DNA of 64,000 bases from Natrinema gari JCM 14663 (lineage in GTDB: Archaea; Halobacteriota; Halobacteria; Halobacteriales; Natrialbaceae). The notes below the pieces were generated by a model. The model saw nothing but the letters and a program-made list of their open reading frames with translations. It ran no database searches and was not told where the DNA came from. The translations under genes and the position numbers were made by a program. Positions 1 to 8,536 of this stretch are shown here, one piece after another. The stretch covers positions 302-64,301 of the forward strand of contig NZ_AOIJ01000043.1 in NCBI RefSeq assembly GCF_000337175.1, written 5' to 3'. Position 1 is the stretch's first letter. Every line of letters begins with the position of its first letter.

Positions 1-2
1 AA

Positions 3-143
3 TCCTGGCACGTCACCCCCGACCTCGAGGATGTCCTCGAGCGCTCACCACTCGACAAGCGTGAGCCGATCGGCGGCTACGACGGCCACTCGCGGACGCT
101 CAAGAACTGTCGATTCGCCCGCTACATCACCGGGGCCTACTGA
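3..143 (+). CDS. C-terminal end of an unidentified protein (truncated by window edge)
   Basis: The reading frame is open from the left edge and ends in TGA at 141-143; only the last 46 residues are visible, ending in ARYITGAY. Codon use is haloarchaeal. No family is recognised. Its stop overlaps the 3' end of a small gene on the opposite strand (137-304), so the two genes converge. The closeness of tRNA-Tyr and tiny zinc-finger genes would fit the edge of an integrated element, but that is inference. Confidence 0.5.
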   Translation, partial: SWHVTPDLEDVLERSPLDKREPIGGYDGHSRTLKNCRFARYITGAY

Positions 144-304
144 TGACCGAACGGATCGAGTTCGGCTCGAAAGCGGCGGCCGACAGTTTCCGCGACGAGT
201 ACACGGACCACCTCGTCGTCGGGGCTGCCGTCGGTCGTCTTCACGTCGATCAGCTCGAGGAAGTCGATGGACTCCCCATCAGTAGGTTCTGGGAACGCGC
301 TCAT
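137..304 (-). CDS. Small acidic hypothetical protein (55 aa)
   Basis: This is a 55-residue reading frame starting MSAFPEPTDGES and ending DPFGHQ. Its composition is acidic and its codon use typically haloarchaeal, which the opposite-strand reading of the same DNA lacks beyond the first 50 codons. Its ATG overlaps the stop of the upstream zinc-finger gene (ATGA at 301-304), which suggests translational coupling. It has no recognisable domain. It converges with the truncated gene ending at 143. Confidence 0.5.
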   Translation of the reverse strand: MSAFPEPTDGESIDFLELIDVKTTDGSPDDEVVRVLVAETVGRRFRAELDPFGHQ

Positions 305-423
305 GGGCCGTGGAACACCTCCGGTAGGTCATGTGGCCCGTTCTCACAGACGCGACGGGGGAGGCCGCCGGGAGAGGTCTCAGTTGTCATACGGCCACCG
401 CAGTGCGGACAATGCCGGCTCAC
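301..423 (-). CDS. Tiny zinc-finger protein (about 40 aa)
   Basis: A short frame with a GTG start at 423 encodes a protein beginning MSRHCPHCGG, with a further Cys about 18 residues later (RRVCENG) and several His. The CPxCG-type knuckle is the hallmark of the many haloarchaeal zinc-finger micro-proteins. An alternative GTG lies 9 bp further upstream. The stop overlaps the start of the 55-residue gene, so the two look like a bicistronic unit. Function is unknown; such proteins often act as small regulators or adapters. Confidence 0.45.
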   Translation of the reverse strand: MSRHCPHCGGRMTTETSPGGLPRRVCENGPHDLPEVFHGP

Positions 424-573
424 ACGTCCCACTCTCTGCTATGGGATTCGCCAGACGGCGCGGGGCCGTGTTTTGAAACAAGTTCCACTCCAAATTTTCG
501 GCCGTCTCAAACAGGGTGAAATCGCAAGACGGCGGGCTCTTCGGTGTCTGCCACGAATCGACGAGGAAGGAAG

Positions 574-647
574 TCCGCCCTCCCCGATTTGAACGGGGGG
601 CAAGTCGATCTACAGTCGACTGCTCTACCAGTCTGAGCTAAGGGCGG
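574..647 (-). tRNA. tRNA-Tyr (GTA)
   Basis: The complement folds as a full cloverleaf. The acceptor stem pairs CCGCCCT with AGGGCGG, the D-arm contains TAGCTCAGA, the anticodon stem GTCGA/TCGAC encloses the loop CTGTAGA (anticodon GTA), and the T-arm carries GTTCAAAT. No intron is visible and CCA is not encoded. An AT-rich promoter stretch lies upstream around 675-690. Confidence 0.95.
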
Positions 648-737
648 GCGCACTCAAACGTAGCCGCCGTGGTACACATAAGGGTTATTATTCGAGACGA
701 GGGAAACCTGTCAGCGATCGTGATCGGCAGCATGATT

Positions 738-744
738 GATATAG
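738..744 (+). promoter_or_regulatory. TATA box of cdrL
   Basis: GATATAG lies about 34 bp ahead of the cdrL ATG at 775. This spacing fits a basal archaeal promoter giving a leaderless or nearly leaderless transcript, and it supports the chosen start. Confidence 0.5.
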
Positions 745-774
745 CAGGCGTGATAACACGGGAGCAACTCGCCA

Positions 775-1389
775 ATGAGCAAGATCACGTTCCGTGCCGA
801 CGACGATCTCGTCGAGCAACTCGAGGAGTTGGACCGCTCCAAGAGCGAAGCGATGCGGGAGGCGCTGCGCTCGTATCTCGAGTCCGACGGGTCGGCGCGG
901 AGCGGTGGGGACCGGAACTGCGATTCGGAGGGCGCGATCGACGAACTGGTTCGGAACCGGGTCGACGAACGACTCGAGACGCGATTGCGTGAATTCGGAC
1001 TCGAACGTGTGGACGCGCGACCACCGTCGACGGATCCACACGCCGTTACCGTCACCGTCTCGCTCGAAGGGGAACCGCGGTCCGACGAACGCGTCGATCT
1101 CGGGCGCACGCGTGAGACGCTAATAACTCAGCCGGCCGACGACGGGGACCCGGCACGGACTCACGAGCCGTCGGACACGCCGCCCGGTGACGGTGACATC
1201 CAGTGTAACCAGTGTGGCGACCACCTCGAGGAGGACCATGTATACTGCCCCAACTGCGGCGAAAAGGCCTCCCGACGGTTGTTCTGTGACTGCGGCGACG
1301 AGGTCCGTTCGGACTGGTCGTTTTGTCCTGGGTGTGGTCGTCGGACGCCGGCGGCGGATGTCCTCGAGTCCGACAGTCACCAGTACTGA
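775..1389 (+). CDS. cdrL: CdrL-type ribbon-helix-helix regulator with C-terminal double zinc ribbon
   Basis: This 204-residue protein has an N-terminal ribbon-helix-helix domain (residues 1-40, ITFRADDDLVEQLEEL then a helix ending near residue 40). A variable acidic linker follows, then a C-terminal double zinc ribbon from about residue 141 with four CxxC or CxC knuckles (CNQCG, CPNCG, CDCG, CPGCG). The RHH fold binds DNA as a dimer and the ribbons probably stabilise or contact partners. Position directly upstream of cdrS-ftsZ2 matches the conserved haloarchaeal division locus, where the long RHH protein CdrL is reported to control the cdrS-ftsZ2 operon. The ATG is supported by a TATA box 34 bp upstream. 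Assignment rests on domain layout plus context. Confidence 0.85.
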   Translation: MSKITFRADDDLVEQLEELDRSKSEAMREALRSYLESDGSARSGGDRNCDSEGAIDELVRNRVDERLETRLREFGLERVDARPPSTDPHAVTVTVSLEGEPRSDERVDLGRTRETLITQPADDGDPARTHEPSDTPPGDGDIQCNQCGDHLEEDHVYCPNCGEKASRRLFCDCGDEVRSDWSFCPGCGRRTPAADVLESDSHQY

Positions 1390-1394
1390 CCGGT

Positions 1395-1566
1395 GTAAGA
1401 CACGGAAAGTCAGACTCGGCGAAAGTTTTATTATTCCGGCCGAACTTCCAATTATTCGCGTAAGACGGATTGTCTTACACCCGTCGAAAAGACGGAAAAC
1501 CGCCCGATGTCGGGCAGTTCCGCCGTAAGACACGCCGCGTCTGACAGGGGCGCGCCACCGTCTTAC
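1395..1566. promoter_or_regulatory. Repeated GTAAGAC operator array ahead of cdrS-ftsZ2
   Basis: The 195-bp gap between cdrL and cdrS holds five copies of GTAAGAC or its complement: forward at 1395, 1460 and 1525, reverse at 1472 and 1560. The copies at 1460 and 1472 form a perfect 7-5-7 palindrome. The three forward copies are spaced exactly 65 bp. A TATA-like stretch (TTTATTATT, about 1427-1435) would place a transcription start near 1460, so the palindrome would sit at the start site. Binding by CdrS or CdrL is inferred: RHH proteins typically bind short inverted or tandem half-sites. Confidence 0.7.
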
Positions 1567-1584
1567 CCAACGGGGAATACAACC

Positions 1585-1764
1585 ATGGAGCGTGTGACAC
1601 TGCGAATCCCGAAACAGCAGATCGAGGAAGTAGAGCAACTGGTCGACTCGGGCGAGTTCCCGAACCGGAGCGAGGCGATCCGGTCGGCCGTCCGTGAGAT
1701 GATCAACGAGCAACAGGACGGACCAAGCGAACAGTCCGGTAAACGCAACTGGGCCAAGGTGTAA
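1585..1764 (+). CDS. cdrS: CdrS, short ribbon-helix-helix regulator of cell division
   Basis: This 59-residue protein begins [20 protein letters not shown]. It is almost entirely one ribbon-helix-helix domain: a beta strand (residues 2-7), helix 1, then helix 2 with [14 protein letters not shown]. It ends only 2 bp before ftsZ2, so the two genes are co-transcribed. CdrS is known in Halobacterium and Haloferax as the RHH regulator co-transcribed with ftsZ2 and needed for division. The ATG at 1585 is preferred because longer frames run through the operator region and lose conserved character. Confidence 0.92.
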   Translation: MERVTLRIPKQQIEEVEQLVDSGEFPNRSEAIRSAVREMINEQQDGPSEQSGKRNWAKV

Positions 1765-1766
1765 CG

Positions 1767-2954
1767 ATGCAGGATATCGTTCAGGATGCCTTAGAGAACG
1801 CGGAGGAAGAGGCCCGGGAGATGGACGCCCCGATGGACGACGACGAGTTCGGGGAGCCACGAATCGTCATCGTCGGCTGTGGCGGTGCCGGTAACAACAC
1901 CATCAACCGGTTGTACAACATCGGCGTCGACGGTGCTGACACCGTGGCGATCAACACGGACAAACAGCACCTCAAGATGATCGAGGCCGACACGAAGATC
2001 CTCGTCGGCAAATCGCTCACGAACGGGCTCGGAGCCGGCGGCGACCCGTCGATGGGCGAACGCGCGACCGAGATGGCCCAGGGAACGATCAAGGAAGTGC
2101 TGGGCGATGCGGATCTCGTCTTCGTGACCGCGGGGATGGGCGGCGGGACCGGCACGGGTGCCGCCCCCGTTGTCTCGAAAATCGCCAAAGAGCAGGGTGC
2201 GATCGTCGTCGGGATGGTCTCGACGCCGTTCAACGTCGAGCGCGCCCGCACGGTCAAAGCCGAGGAAGGCTTAGAGAAGTTGCGCGATCAGGCCGACTCG
2301 ATCATCGTACTGGACAACAACCGACTGCTCGATTACGTCCCGAACCTGCCGATCGGGAAAGCGTTCTCGGTGATGGACCAGATCATCGCCGAGACGGTCA
2401 AGGGCATCTCGGAGACGATCACACAGCCGTCCCTGATCAATCTGGACTACGCCGACATGTCCACGATCATGAATCAGGGCGGCGTCGCGGTGATGCTCGT
2501 CGGCGAGACCCAGGACAAGAACAAGACCGACGAAGTCGTCAAGGACGCGATGAACCACCCGCTGCTCGACGTCGACTACCGCGGCGCGTCGGGTGGTCTC
2601 GTCCACATCACCGGCGGCCCCGACCTCACGCTGAAAGAGGCCGAGGGTATCGCCGATAACATCACCGAGCGCCTCGAGGCCTCGGCGAACGTCATCTGGG
2701 GCGCGCGCATCCAGGAGTCGTACAAGGGCAAGGTGCGGGTCATGGCGATCATGACCGGCGTGCAGAGCGCGCAGGTGCTCGGTCCAACGACCCAGAAGCA
2801 GGCCGACAAGTCCCGCCAGAGCATCGAGGGGGTGACCGAGGCCGACTTCGACGCGAGCAAAAACGTCGAGACCGGCAGCCCCGAGTTCGGTGCACAGAGC
2901 GACGGCGGCCGCAACGAGGTCGAGCGACAGAACGGCGTCGACGTGATCCGGTAG
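1767..2954 (+). CDS. ftsZ2: Cell division protein FtsZ2
   Basis: This tubulin-family GTPase (395 aa) polymerises at mid-cell. Visible are the Rossmann start [13 protein letters not shown] (about residue 33), the tubulin signature GGGTGTG (about residues 125-131), and the catalytic T7-loop region around [13 protein letters not shown] (about 223-236). The N-terminal extension is acidic and the tail is low-complexity. It lies 2 bp after cdrS, as in the conserved cdrS-ftsZ2 operon. That context, rather than an ftsZ1 neighbourhood, is why FtsZ2 is chosen; in Haloferax FtsZ2 drives constriction after FtsZ1 assembles the ring. Confidence 0.95.
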   Translation: MQDIVQDALENAEEEAREMDAPMDDDEFGEPRIVIVGCGGAGNNTINRLYNIGVDGADTVAINTDKQHLKMIEADTKILVGKSLTNGLGAGGDPSMGERATEMAQGTIKEVLGDADLVFVTAGMGGGTGTGAAPVVSKIAKEQGAIVVGMVSTPFNVERARTVKAEEGLEKLRDQADSIIVLDNNRLLDYVPNLPIGKAFSVMDQIIAETVKGISETITQPSLINLDYADMSTIMNQGGVAVMLVGETQDKNKTDEVVKDAMNHPLLDVDYRGASGGLVHITGGPDLTLKEAEGIADNITERLEASANVIWGARIQESYKGKVRVMAIMTGVQSAQVLGPTTQKQADKSRQSIEGVTEADFDASKNVETGSPEFGAQSDGGRNEVERQNGVDVIR

Positions 2955-3264
2955 TCGCGACGGACCGGCACGACCGCACGGCTGACACACCACCGTCGTG
3001 CCGGTCGTCCCTCGAGTTCGCGATCGCGTTTTTTCGACACACGACGCGGCAGTGGCGACCCTCGACTCGGAATCCGCGCCGGGCCACCGATACCGAGAAC
3101 GTGTCATGTCCGGCTGCTCGACGGTTCGTTCGTCGAACCGGCCGTTTACGGCCGTATACGGGCAAGAGTACCGATACGTCGGGGGACCCGACCGACCACG
3201 ACTGTGGGATGACCGGGTCCGGACTCGAGAGTATCACCCAACGGAGGGGAGAACGGGCGTCCCG
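2955..3264. other. Intergenic gap between converging ftsZ2 and ncsA
   Basis: No convincing coding sequence is seen. A run of six T at 3029-3034, about 75 bp after the ftsZ2 stop, is a plausible oligo-T archaeal terminator for the division operon. The rest is ordinary GC-rich spacer. Confidence 0.5.
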
Positions 3265-4224
3265 TCAGACCAGGGCCTCGAGCAGCGAGCACTTCCGGCA
3301 CACGTCTCGCGTGGTCGTCGACCCGCACTCGGCGCAGTCCTGCAGCTCGGCCCCGTCGTCGCCGGCGTACTTTTCGGCGGCGATCGTCGCGAGTTCCTCG
3401 TATCCCGAGAGGATCGAGTGGCGAGTGCCGGGATGGTTCTCCTCCAAGTCATAGAGGAGTTGCTGGATCTCGCCGCGGTACGCCTCGCTCGCGTGGGGAC
3501 ATTCGGTGATGTGGGCGGGCAAATCGTTGACGTGGGCGTAGAGGGCGACTTCCTTTTCGGGGACGTCCCGCAGCGGTTTCGCCCGCGGGACGAACTCGTC
3601 TTGCTCCTCGCGCTCGGAGAGGGGGCCGAGGCTGGCGTCGAAGTGTTTCGCCATCTGTTCGACATCGCCCTCGAGGACGTTCATCAGTGCGGTCTGTGCC
3701 TCGTCGTCGAGATTGTGGCCGGTGAGAAGGAGATCGGCCTCGAGCTCCTCGGCGTATTTCGAGAGCAGGTCCCGCCGGAAGACCCCGCAGTAGGCACAGG
3801 CGGCCATGTTCTCGGGGTCGTCCTCGACGACGTCGTCCATCCGGACGCCGAACTCATCCTCGTAGCTGACGAGTTCGTGGCGGATCTCGAGGTCCTCGCA
3901 GAGTTCCACACACGCCTCGACGGACTTGTCGCGGTAGCCTTCGATCCCCTCGTGAATCGTCAGCCCGACGAGTTCGATTCGGGGGTCCTCTGCGAACGTG
4001 TCGTGGAGGATCCGCGTGAGGACGACGCTGTCCTTGCCACCCGAGAGGCCGATCACCCAGGTTTGGGGGGTCTCGGGCGTCGCGTAGTGAGGAACGAGAT
4101 CATCCCTGCGGACTCGACGGCGCACCCGCTTTTCGACCGACTCGCGGAAGTGATCCGCACAGAGGTGTGCCCCGGAGTAGGCGGCGTGCATGACCGCCTC
4201 CTCGTCACAGCGGTTACAGTCCAT
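3265..4224 (-). CDS. ncsA: tRNA 2-thiolation protein NcsA (TtuA/Ctu1 family)
   Basis: This ATP-pyrophosphatase of the NcsA/TtuA/Ctu1 family activates tRNA wobble uridine for 2-thiolation. It has an N-terminal zinc knuckle (MDCNRC...LCADHF), the PP-loop GLSGGKDS near residue 60, a central conserved Cys in CAYCGVFRRD, the GHNLDDEAQT motif, and a C-terminal zinc ribbon (CAEC...CRKC). At about 319 aa it is full length. The start at MDCNRC is preferred over an in-frame ATG 27 bp upstream because family members begin directly at the zinc knuckle. In Haloferax the orthologue also neighbours ftsZ2, and there it uses the ubiquitin-like SAMP2 as sulfur carrier. Confidence 0.93.
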   Translation of the reverse strand: MDCNRCDEEAVMHAAYSGAHLCADHFRESVEKRVRRRVRRDDLVPHYATPETPQTWVIGLSGGKDSVVLTRILHDTFAEDPRIELVGLTIHEGIEGYRDKSVEACVELCEDLEIRHELVSYEDEFGVRMDDVVEDDPENMAACAYCGVFRRDLLSKYAEELEADLLLTGHNLDDEAQTALMNVLEGDVEQMAKHFDASLGPLSEREEQDEFVPRAKPLRDVPEKEVALYAHVNDLPAHITECPHASEAYRGEIQQLLYDLEENHPGTRHSILSGYEELATIAAEKYAGDDGAELQDCAECGSTTTRDVCRKCSLLEALV

Positions 4225-4376
4225 TAGCGGTCCGTTGTCGGTCGCCGCCAATCACGGTTTCGTCTGGCCGAGACGACCGACGGCCGCTCCCGATGGGGTC
4301 CGACAGGGTATGCGGTGCGGTTGGCCGCAGTCAGCGTGCGCCGAGGGAGGCCGGCGTCGGACGGACCCGAGTGGCT

Positions 4377-5096
4377 TCAGGCAGGAGCCGGTTCCCGCTC
4401 CTCGACGGCGGCGGAGCCGTTCTCGAGGGCGGCGAGCAGGCGGTCGACGTAGTGGTCGCGGGCGGCCGAGGAGAACAGTTCGTGGCCGCCGTTGTAGAGG
4501 ACGACGTGTTCGGCGGGCACTCGCTCGCCGATCGGCCGGAGGCTGACGACGGGATCGCGCAGCGAACAGAAGACGACCGCGTCGTGGTCGATGGTCAGGA
4601 GTTCGTCCTGTGCGCGACGGGTCTCACGGACGAACGCCGGCGAGACCCACGACGGCGTCGTCTCGATCTGGTGGTCCGTCGTCCGTTCACCCAGCGCGTC
4701 CTCGTCGAGGTCGCCGATCGGGAGACACGGGAAGGTCGTCGGGAGGGTCGACACCGCATCCAGCAGCGGCTCCGGGAAGTTCTCGCCGTACCCCCACCAC
4801 GGACTCAGGTAGACGTGGTTGTCCGCGCCGTCTAAGGCCTGTGCGATGAGCGCCCCCGCGCTGTGGCCCAGCAGCTGGTATGCCCCGAGGTCGCGGACGT
4901 ACTCGGCGATGGGCTCGAGCCAGTCGGCTTTGAAATCGTCGATATTCGTGGGGAGTTCGAACGCGTGCACGCGGTAGCCGGCGTCGGTCAACTGCCCGAT
5001 GAGCCAGCTGACGTTCTCGTGGGTCCAGCGGTTGCCCCAGCCCATGACGAAGACGAGATCCTCGTCGCCGTCCGCGTTGAAGATCCGGTGTCGCAT
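4377..5096 (-). CDS. Alpha/beta hydrolase
   Basis: This 239-residue single-domain alpha/beta hydrolase has the nucleophile elbow GHSAG (Ser near residue 80), an oxyanion-region VMGWGNRW near the N-terminus, an acidic residue in CSLRDPVVS and a His in YNGGHELF that completes the triad. The fold resembles small esterase or thioesterase-type hydrolases; no substrate can be read. The frame stays open far upstream, but the sequence before MRHRIFNADG overlaps another gene's strand and loses hydrolase character, so the start at 5096 is chosen. Confidence 0.8.
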   Translation of the reverse strand: MRHRIFNADGDEDLVFVMGWGNRWTHENVSWLIGQLTDAGYRVHAFELPTNIDDFKADWLEPIAEYVRDLGAYQLLGHSAGALIAQALDGADNHVYLSPWWGYGENFPEPLLDAVSTLPTTFPCLPIGDLDEDALGERTTDHQIETTPSWVSPAFVRETRRAQDELLTIDHDAVVFCSLRDPVVSLRPIGERVPAEHVVLYNGGHELFSSAARDHYVDRLLAALENGSAAVEEREPAPA

Positions 5097-5273
5097 AGGA
5101 TTCCGTTCACCGGGAACCGATAAAAAACCTGATCTCTCACTGCGGTGCTCGAGACGGTCGCAGTGTCGTGGCAGTGCGGCCGCGACTGCCGGGCACGAGG
5201 CCGCGGAACCGCTGACGGGTGTCGCGATCGGCACTGAGAAACGGCTTTGCGCGTCGACGCCCAAGGGAACCCA

Positions 5274-5972
5274 ATGACAGGATTTGACCGCAGTGACGCG
5301 GTCGATCGCCTCGCGGAGATCGTCGATACCGTCGCGAACGAGCGGATGCCGGTCCCGGTCCGCGAAGTGTGGGCCGTCGGCGACGTTGCGCTCGGTCTCG
5401 ATCCGGTCGAGCGCCTGGACGTTTACGTGGCCAAGGATGTCCTGCTGCGCGACGACAGCGAGCCGACCGCCGCGAGCGCCGATGGGGATGAGTCGGACGA
5501 ACGGGACCCGAATGCCCGGTTCCGCGAGTCTCACGGCATCGAGGGCGTCGGGAAGTCCGTGCGGGCGGACTGGGCGGCCGAGTTTCCCGACTCGCTCCGG
5601 GCCAATGCGAACGGCCACGCCGCGCCCGAACGGTGTCTCGCCGCGCACCTCCTTGCGGACGACGAACCCGTCCATCTCGAGGTCTGTAACTCGTCGTTCG
5701 AGGACAACGTCACACAGCGGCTGCGGGGTGCACAACTGCGCGAGGACTACACCCAGTTGCTCGATCCGCGCGGGGTCTGTCTCTGGGCCGAGGGGACCAG
5801 AAGCGACGAGGCGTTTCGGAAGCTCCGAGCGGGCGACCTGGCGCTGCCGACGCTGTCGGCGGCCCTCGAGATGCTCGGGCTGGACGACGACGAAGCCGAG
5901 ACGGCGGCCCGCGAACTCCACGCCTGGCGCGACCGGCAAGACGGCGTGACGGTTCGGGGCGATGTCGTCTAA
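5274..5972 (+). CDS. Conserved haloarchaeal hypothetical protein
   Basis: This 232-residue soluble protein begins MTGFDRSDAVDRLAEIVD. It shows no signal peptide, membrane segment or known catalytic motif. The segment VREVWAVGDVALGLDPVERLDVYV looks like a regular alpha/beta core and WRDRQDGVTVRGDVV ends the protein. It resembles a family I know only from haloarchaea (DUF7095-like, from memory). It stands alone between two opposite-strand genes. Function unknown. Confidence 0.75.
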   Translation: MTGFDRSDAVDRLAEIVDTVANERMPVPVREVWAVGDVALGLDPVERLDVYVAKDVLLRDDSEPTAASADGDESDERDPNARFRESHGIEGVGKSVRADWAAEFPDSLRANANGHAAPERCLAAHLLADDEPVHLEVCNSSFEDNVTQRLRGAQLREDYTQLLDPRGVCLWAEGTRSDEAFRKLRAGDLALPTLSAALEMLGLDDDEAETAARELHAWRDRQDGVTVRGDVV

Positions 5973-6026
5973 CGTAACCGTTGGCGTCGATGGTCGATCC
6001 GCATCCACGCCGCCATCGTGCGACTC

Positions 6027-6815
6027 TCAGTGGATATCAGTCCGGCCGAACCACAGTTGGCTCGCAACGAGGAAGGCAAGCGTCATCGCAACGAGCATCC
6101 CCGCCCCGACGAGATCGTAGTGTCCCTCGAGCAACACCGCGTTCGGGTCGTAGTAGCGCATCGGTGCGATCGAACCGACCGTCTCGGCGTCGGTGCCGGT
6201 GAGCAGCGATTCGGACAGGAAGAGCGCGAACGTGACCCCGAGCGCGACCCGCTGAGCGATCGCCGCGCGATCGAAGACCACCGACGCGAGCAGGCCGATC
6301 CCGGCGCAGGCGAACAGATACGGGATCGACAGCAAGTGGACCGCGAGCACGTCCGTGGCGGCGAGGGGGTGGTCGATCAGTCGCGCACCGATGAAGACGA
6401 CGACCGGCGGCAGGAGGTTCGCACCGACGATCGGCACCGCCATCGCGGCGAACCGCTCGGCGACCAGCCGCCGCCGGGAGAGCGGCATCGAAAGCAGGAC
6501 GTCCATCCGACCACGATCGACATCGTCGGCGATCGTGCCCGCCGTACTGTAGGCCAGATACAGGCCGAGCATGATGACCCACCCGAATGTGTACAGCTCG
6601 AACGAGAGGAATCCGCCGAGACTCGTCATCGTTTGGACGCCCATCACCTGCAGGATCGGGTCGGGATAGGCGGCAAGCAACTGGTCGAGGTCGACTTCGG
6701 CCTCGAACGACGGGTAGACCCAGATGACCATCGCGGCGAGCGCGGACAGTCCGACCGAGAGGGCGATACTCCCGCGAACGCGGCGTCGGCCGTCGTACCG
6801 TGTCAGTTCAAACAT
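6027..6815 (-). CDS. ABC-2 type transporter permease
   Basis: This 262-residue membrane protein has about six predicted transmembrane helices, beginning [29 protein letters not shown] in shortened form as MFELTRYDG. The cytoplasmic loop ADDVDRGRMDVLLSMPLSRRR is the typical ABC-2 'regulatory' loop that couples to the ATPase. Its start overlaps the end of the upstream ATPase gene by 8 bp, so the two form one exporter. Substrate is unknown; related pairs export drugs, lipids or polysaccharide. Confidence 0.85.
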   Translation of the reverse strand: MFELTRYDGRRRVRGSIALSVGLSALAAMVIWVYPSFEAEVDLDQLLAAYPDPILQVMGVQTMTSLGGFLSFELYTFGWVIMLGLYLAYSTAGTIADDVDRGRMDVLLSMPLSRRRLVAERFAAMAVPIVGANLLPPVVVFIGARLIDHPLAATDVLAVHLLSIPYLFACAGIGLLASVVFDRAAIAQRVALGVTFALFLSESLLTGTDAETVGSIAPMRYYDPNAVLLEGHYDLVGAGMLVAMTLAFLVASQLWFGRTDIH

Positions 6816-7776
6816 CGCCGCTCCCACCCCGGTCAGTCCCGGCCGCCGCCTGCTCGGTCGCGGGGGGTGCATCGGCCGCATCACTGCCGTAAAACCGCAT
6901 GAAAACCTCTTCGAGCGGCGCTTCCTCGATCGAGAGGTCGACCAGCCGGTACTCCCGGATGGCCGCGAGCAGGGCGTTGATGTCGCCGGTGAACGTAAAT
7001 GCGTATTCGGTCCCGTCGCTCGGGCCAGCTCCGTCGTTGGACTCGAGCCCGTGAACGCCGTCGACCTCGAGCGAGCGAATCGGGATCGGCTCGTCGGCGT
7101 GGAGTCTGACGAACTTGCCGCTCCTGTCCAACAGCGATTCGACGGGGTCGACCGTGACCAACCGTCCGTCACGAATGATCCCGACGCGGTCACACAGTTT
7201 GCGGACCTCGCTCAGGATGTGCGAGGAGAAAAACACCGTCAGTCCCACCTCCCGTTCGGCTCGGACGAACTCGTTGAACCGCTGTTGGAGCAGGGGATCG
7301 AGCCCGCTTGTCGGCTCGTCCAAGATCACCAGCTCGGGATCGTGCATGAACGTCGTCACCAGTCCCAGTTTCTGTACGTTGCCCCGCGAATACTCCCTGA
7401 TTTCGCGGTCGAGCGGTGGGTCGAACAGCTCGAGCACCTCCGCGCTGCGCTCGTCGCCCTTGAGCGATGCGTGCAGGTCGAGGATCTCGCGACCGGTCGC
7501 CGTCTCGTCGAACGCCGGATCGTCGGGGAGGTAGCCGAGTCGGCGTTTGGCCTCGAGGAGTTGCGCCTCGTCGGTCACGTCCCGACCGAGCAGCCGGACC
7601 GTTCCGGCGGTCGGGGAGAGCAGTCCGAGTACCGTCCGGATCGTCGTCGTCTTCCCCGCGCCGTTCGGGCCGAGGTAGCCGAAGACCTCGCCGCGCTCGA
7701 CGGCGAACGTGACGCCGTCGTTGGCGCGCACCTCGCCGTAATCCTTCGTGAGCCCCTCGAGTTCGATCGCTGCCAT
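6808..7776 (-). CDS. ABC transporter ATP-binding protein
   Basis: This 322-residue ATPase has Walker A GPNGAGKTT (about residue 36), a degenerate signature YSRGNVQKLGL, Walker B LVILDEPTSGLDP and the H-loop SSHIL. It belongs to the CcmA/DrrA-type exporters. A C-terminal domain of about 100 residues follows the ATPase and is variable. It is co-transcribed with, and overlaps, the ABC-2 permease downstream. Together they make one exporter with no visible substrate clue. Confidence 0.9.
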   Translation of the reverse strand: MAAIELEGLTKDYGEVRANDGVTFAVERGEVFGYLGPNGAGKTTTIRTVLGLLSPTAGTVRLLGRDVTDEAQLLEAKRRLGYLPDDPAFDETATGREILDLHASLKGDERSAEVLELFDPPLDREIREYSRGNVQKLGLVTTFMHDPELVILDEPTSGLDPLLQQRFNEFVRAEREVGLTVFFSSHILSEVRKLCDRVGIIRDGRLVTVDPVESLLDRSGKFVRLHADEPIPIRSLEVDGVHGLESNDGAGPSDGTEYAFTFTGDINALLAAIREYRLVDLSIEEAPLEEVFMRFYGSDAADAPPATEQAAAGTDRGGSGDV

Positions 7777-7885
7777 ACCGACCCCGTCGACGGCCGGCCG
7801 TATGTAACCGGGCGTCGATCCACCGTCCGCCGCCAGAACCGGGTTGGACGCGGTCGGAATCCCCGTTCGTGTCGACTGGGACCCG

Positions 7886-8536
7886 TTACGGGACGATCTG
7901 GGTCAGGATCGTCGACTCGATCTTTCGCAGGTGGCCGCCAACCGTCCCCCCGGTACAGCCCAGCTCCTCGCCGATGTCGTCGTGGGTCACCGCTCGCGGA
8001 ACGTCGTAGTACCCCATATCGACGGCGGTCCGGAGGATCTCCTGTTGACGGGCGGTGAGCTGGGAGAACAGCCGATCCGTGTTCGGTTCGTACCGCCCCG
8101 TCTTGAGAAGTTTGAGCCTGATCCCGTCGGGCACGTCCGGAACGGCCGCCTGAAAGCTCTTCACGTCGCCAATCATCGTGACCCGCAGGCCGCCACGGCG
8201 GGTGAATTCGAGGGGGGTATCGTAGATGAATTCGAACTGTCTGAGCATGCTCAACAGCCCGACGAGTCGGTCGTGGGCCTCGAGGTGGATGTAGGCGTGG
8301 TGTTCGCCGTCGGCGCTCGAGAGTTGGTACTGGTTGACCATCGGCGACTCCGACAGGATCGACTCGAGAACGGTTCGTTTCCCCGAGAACCGGTAGAGCG
8401 CGACGATCGTCTCGTCGGCAAGGAGGTTGACGTTATAGAGGAGTTCACGCGTCACATCGGGGTGGTCCGCGATCCGCCGATCGAGCGGGTGCAGTCCCTC
8501 GTCGTCGGGGATAATAACGCATTTCGCGTATCTCAT
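7886..8536 (-). CDS. Bat-type helix-turn-helix regulator (HTH_10)
   Basis: This 216-residue protein has a C-terminal HTH_10 domain: LTARQQEILRTAVDMGYYDVP followed by the recognition-helix region EELGCTGGTVGGHLRKIE. This matches the DNA-binding end of haloarchaeal Bat/DmsR-like activators. The N-terminal 150 residues form a haloarchaeal sensor-like alpha/beta domain with no obvious ligand motif. It lies upstream of and in line with the ABC exporter (109-bp gap), so it may regulate it; that is inference. Confidence 0.8.
   Translation of the reverse strand: MRYAKCVIIPDDEGLHPLDRRIADHPDVTRELLYNVNLLADETIVALYRFSGKRTVLESILSESPMVNQYQLSSADGEHHAYIHLEAHDRLVGLLSMLRQFEFIYDTPLEFTRRGGLRVTMIGDVKSFQAAVPDVPDGIRLKLLKTGRYEPNTDRLFSQLTARQQEILRTAVDMGYYDVPRAVTHDDIGEELGCTGGTVGGHLRKIESTILTQIVP

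Noticed and set aside
5097-6008. N-terminal extension of the alpha/beta hydrolase to residue 543
   Set aside because: The extra 304 residues are antisense to the well-supported gene at 5274-5972.
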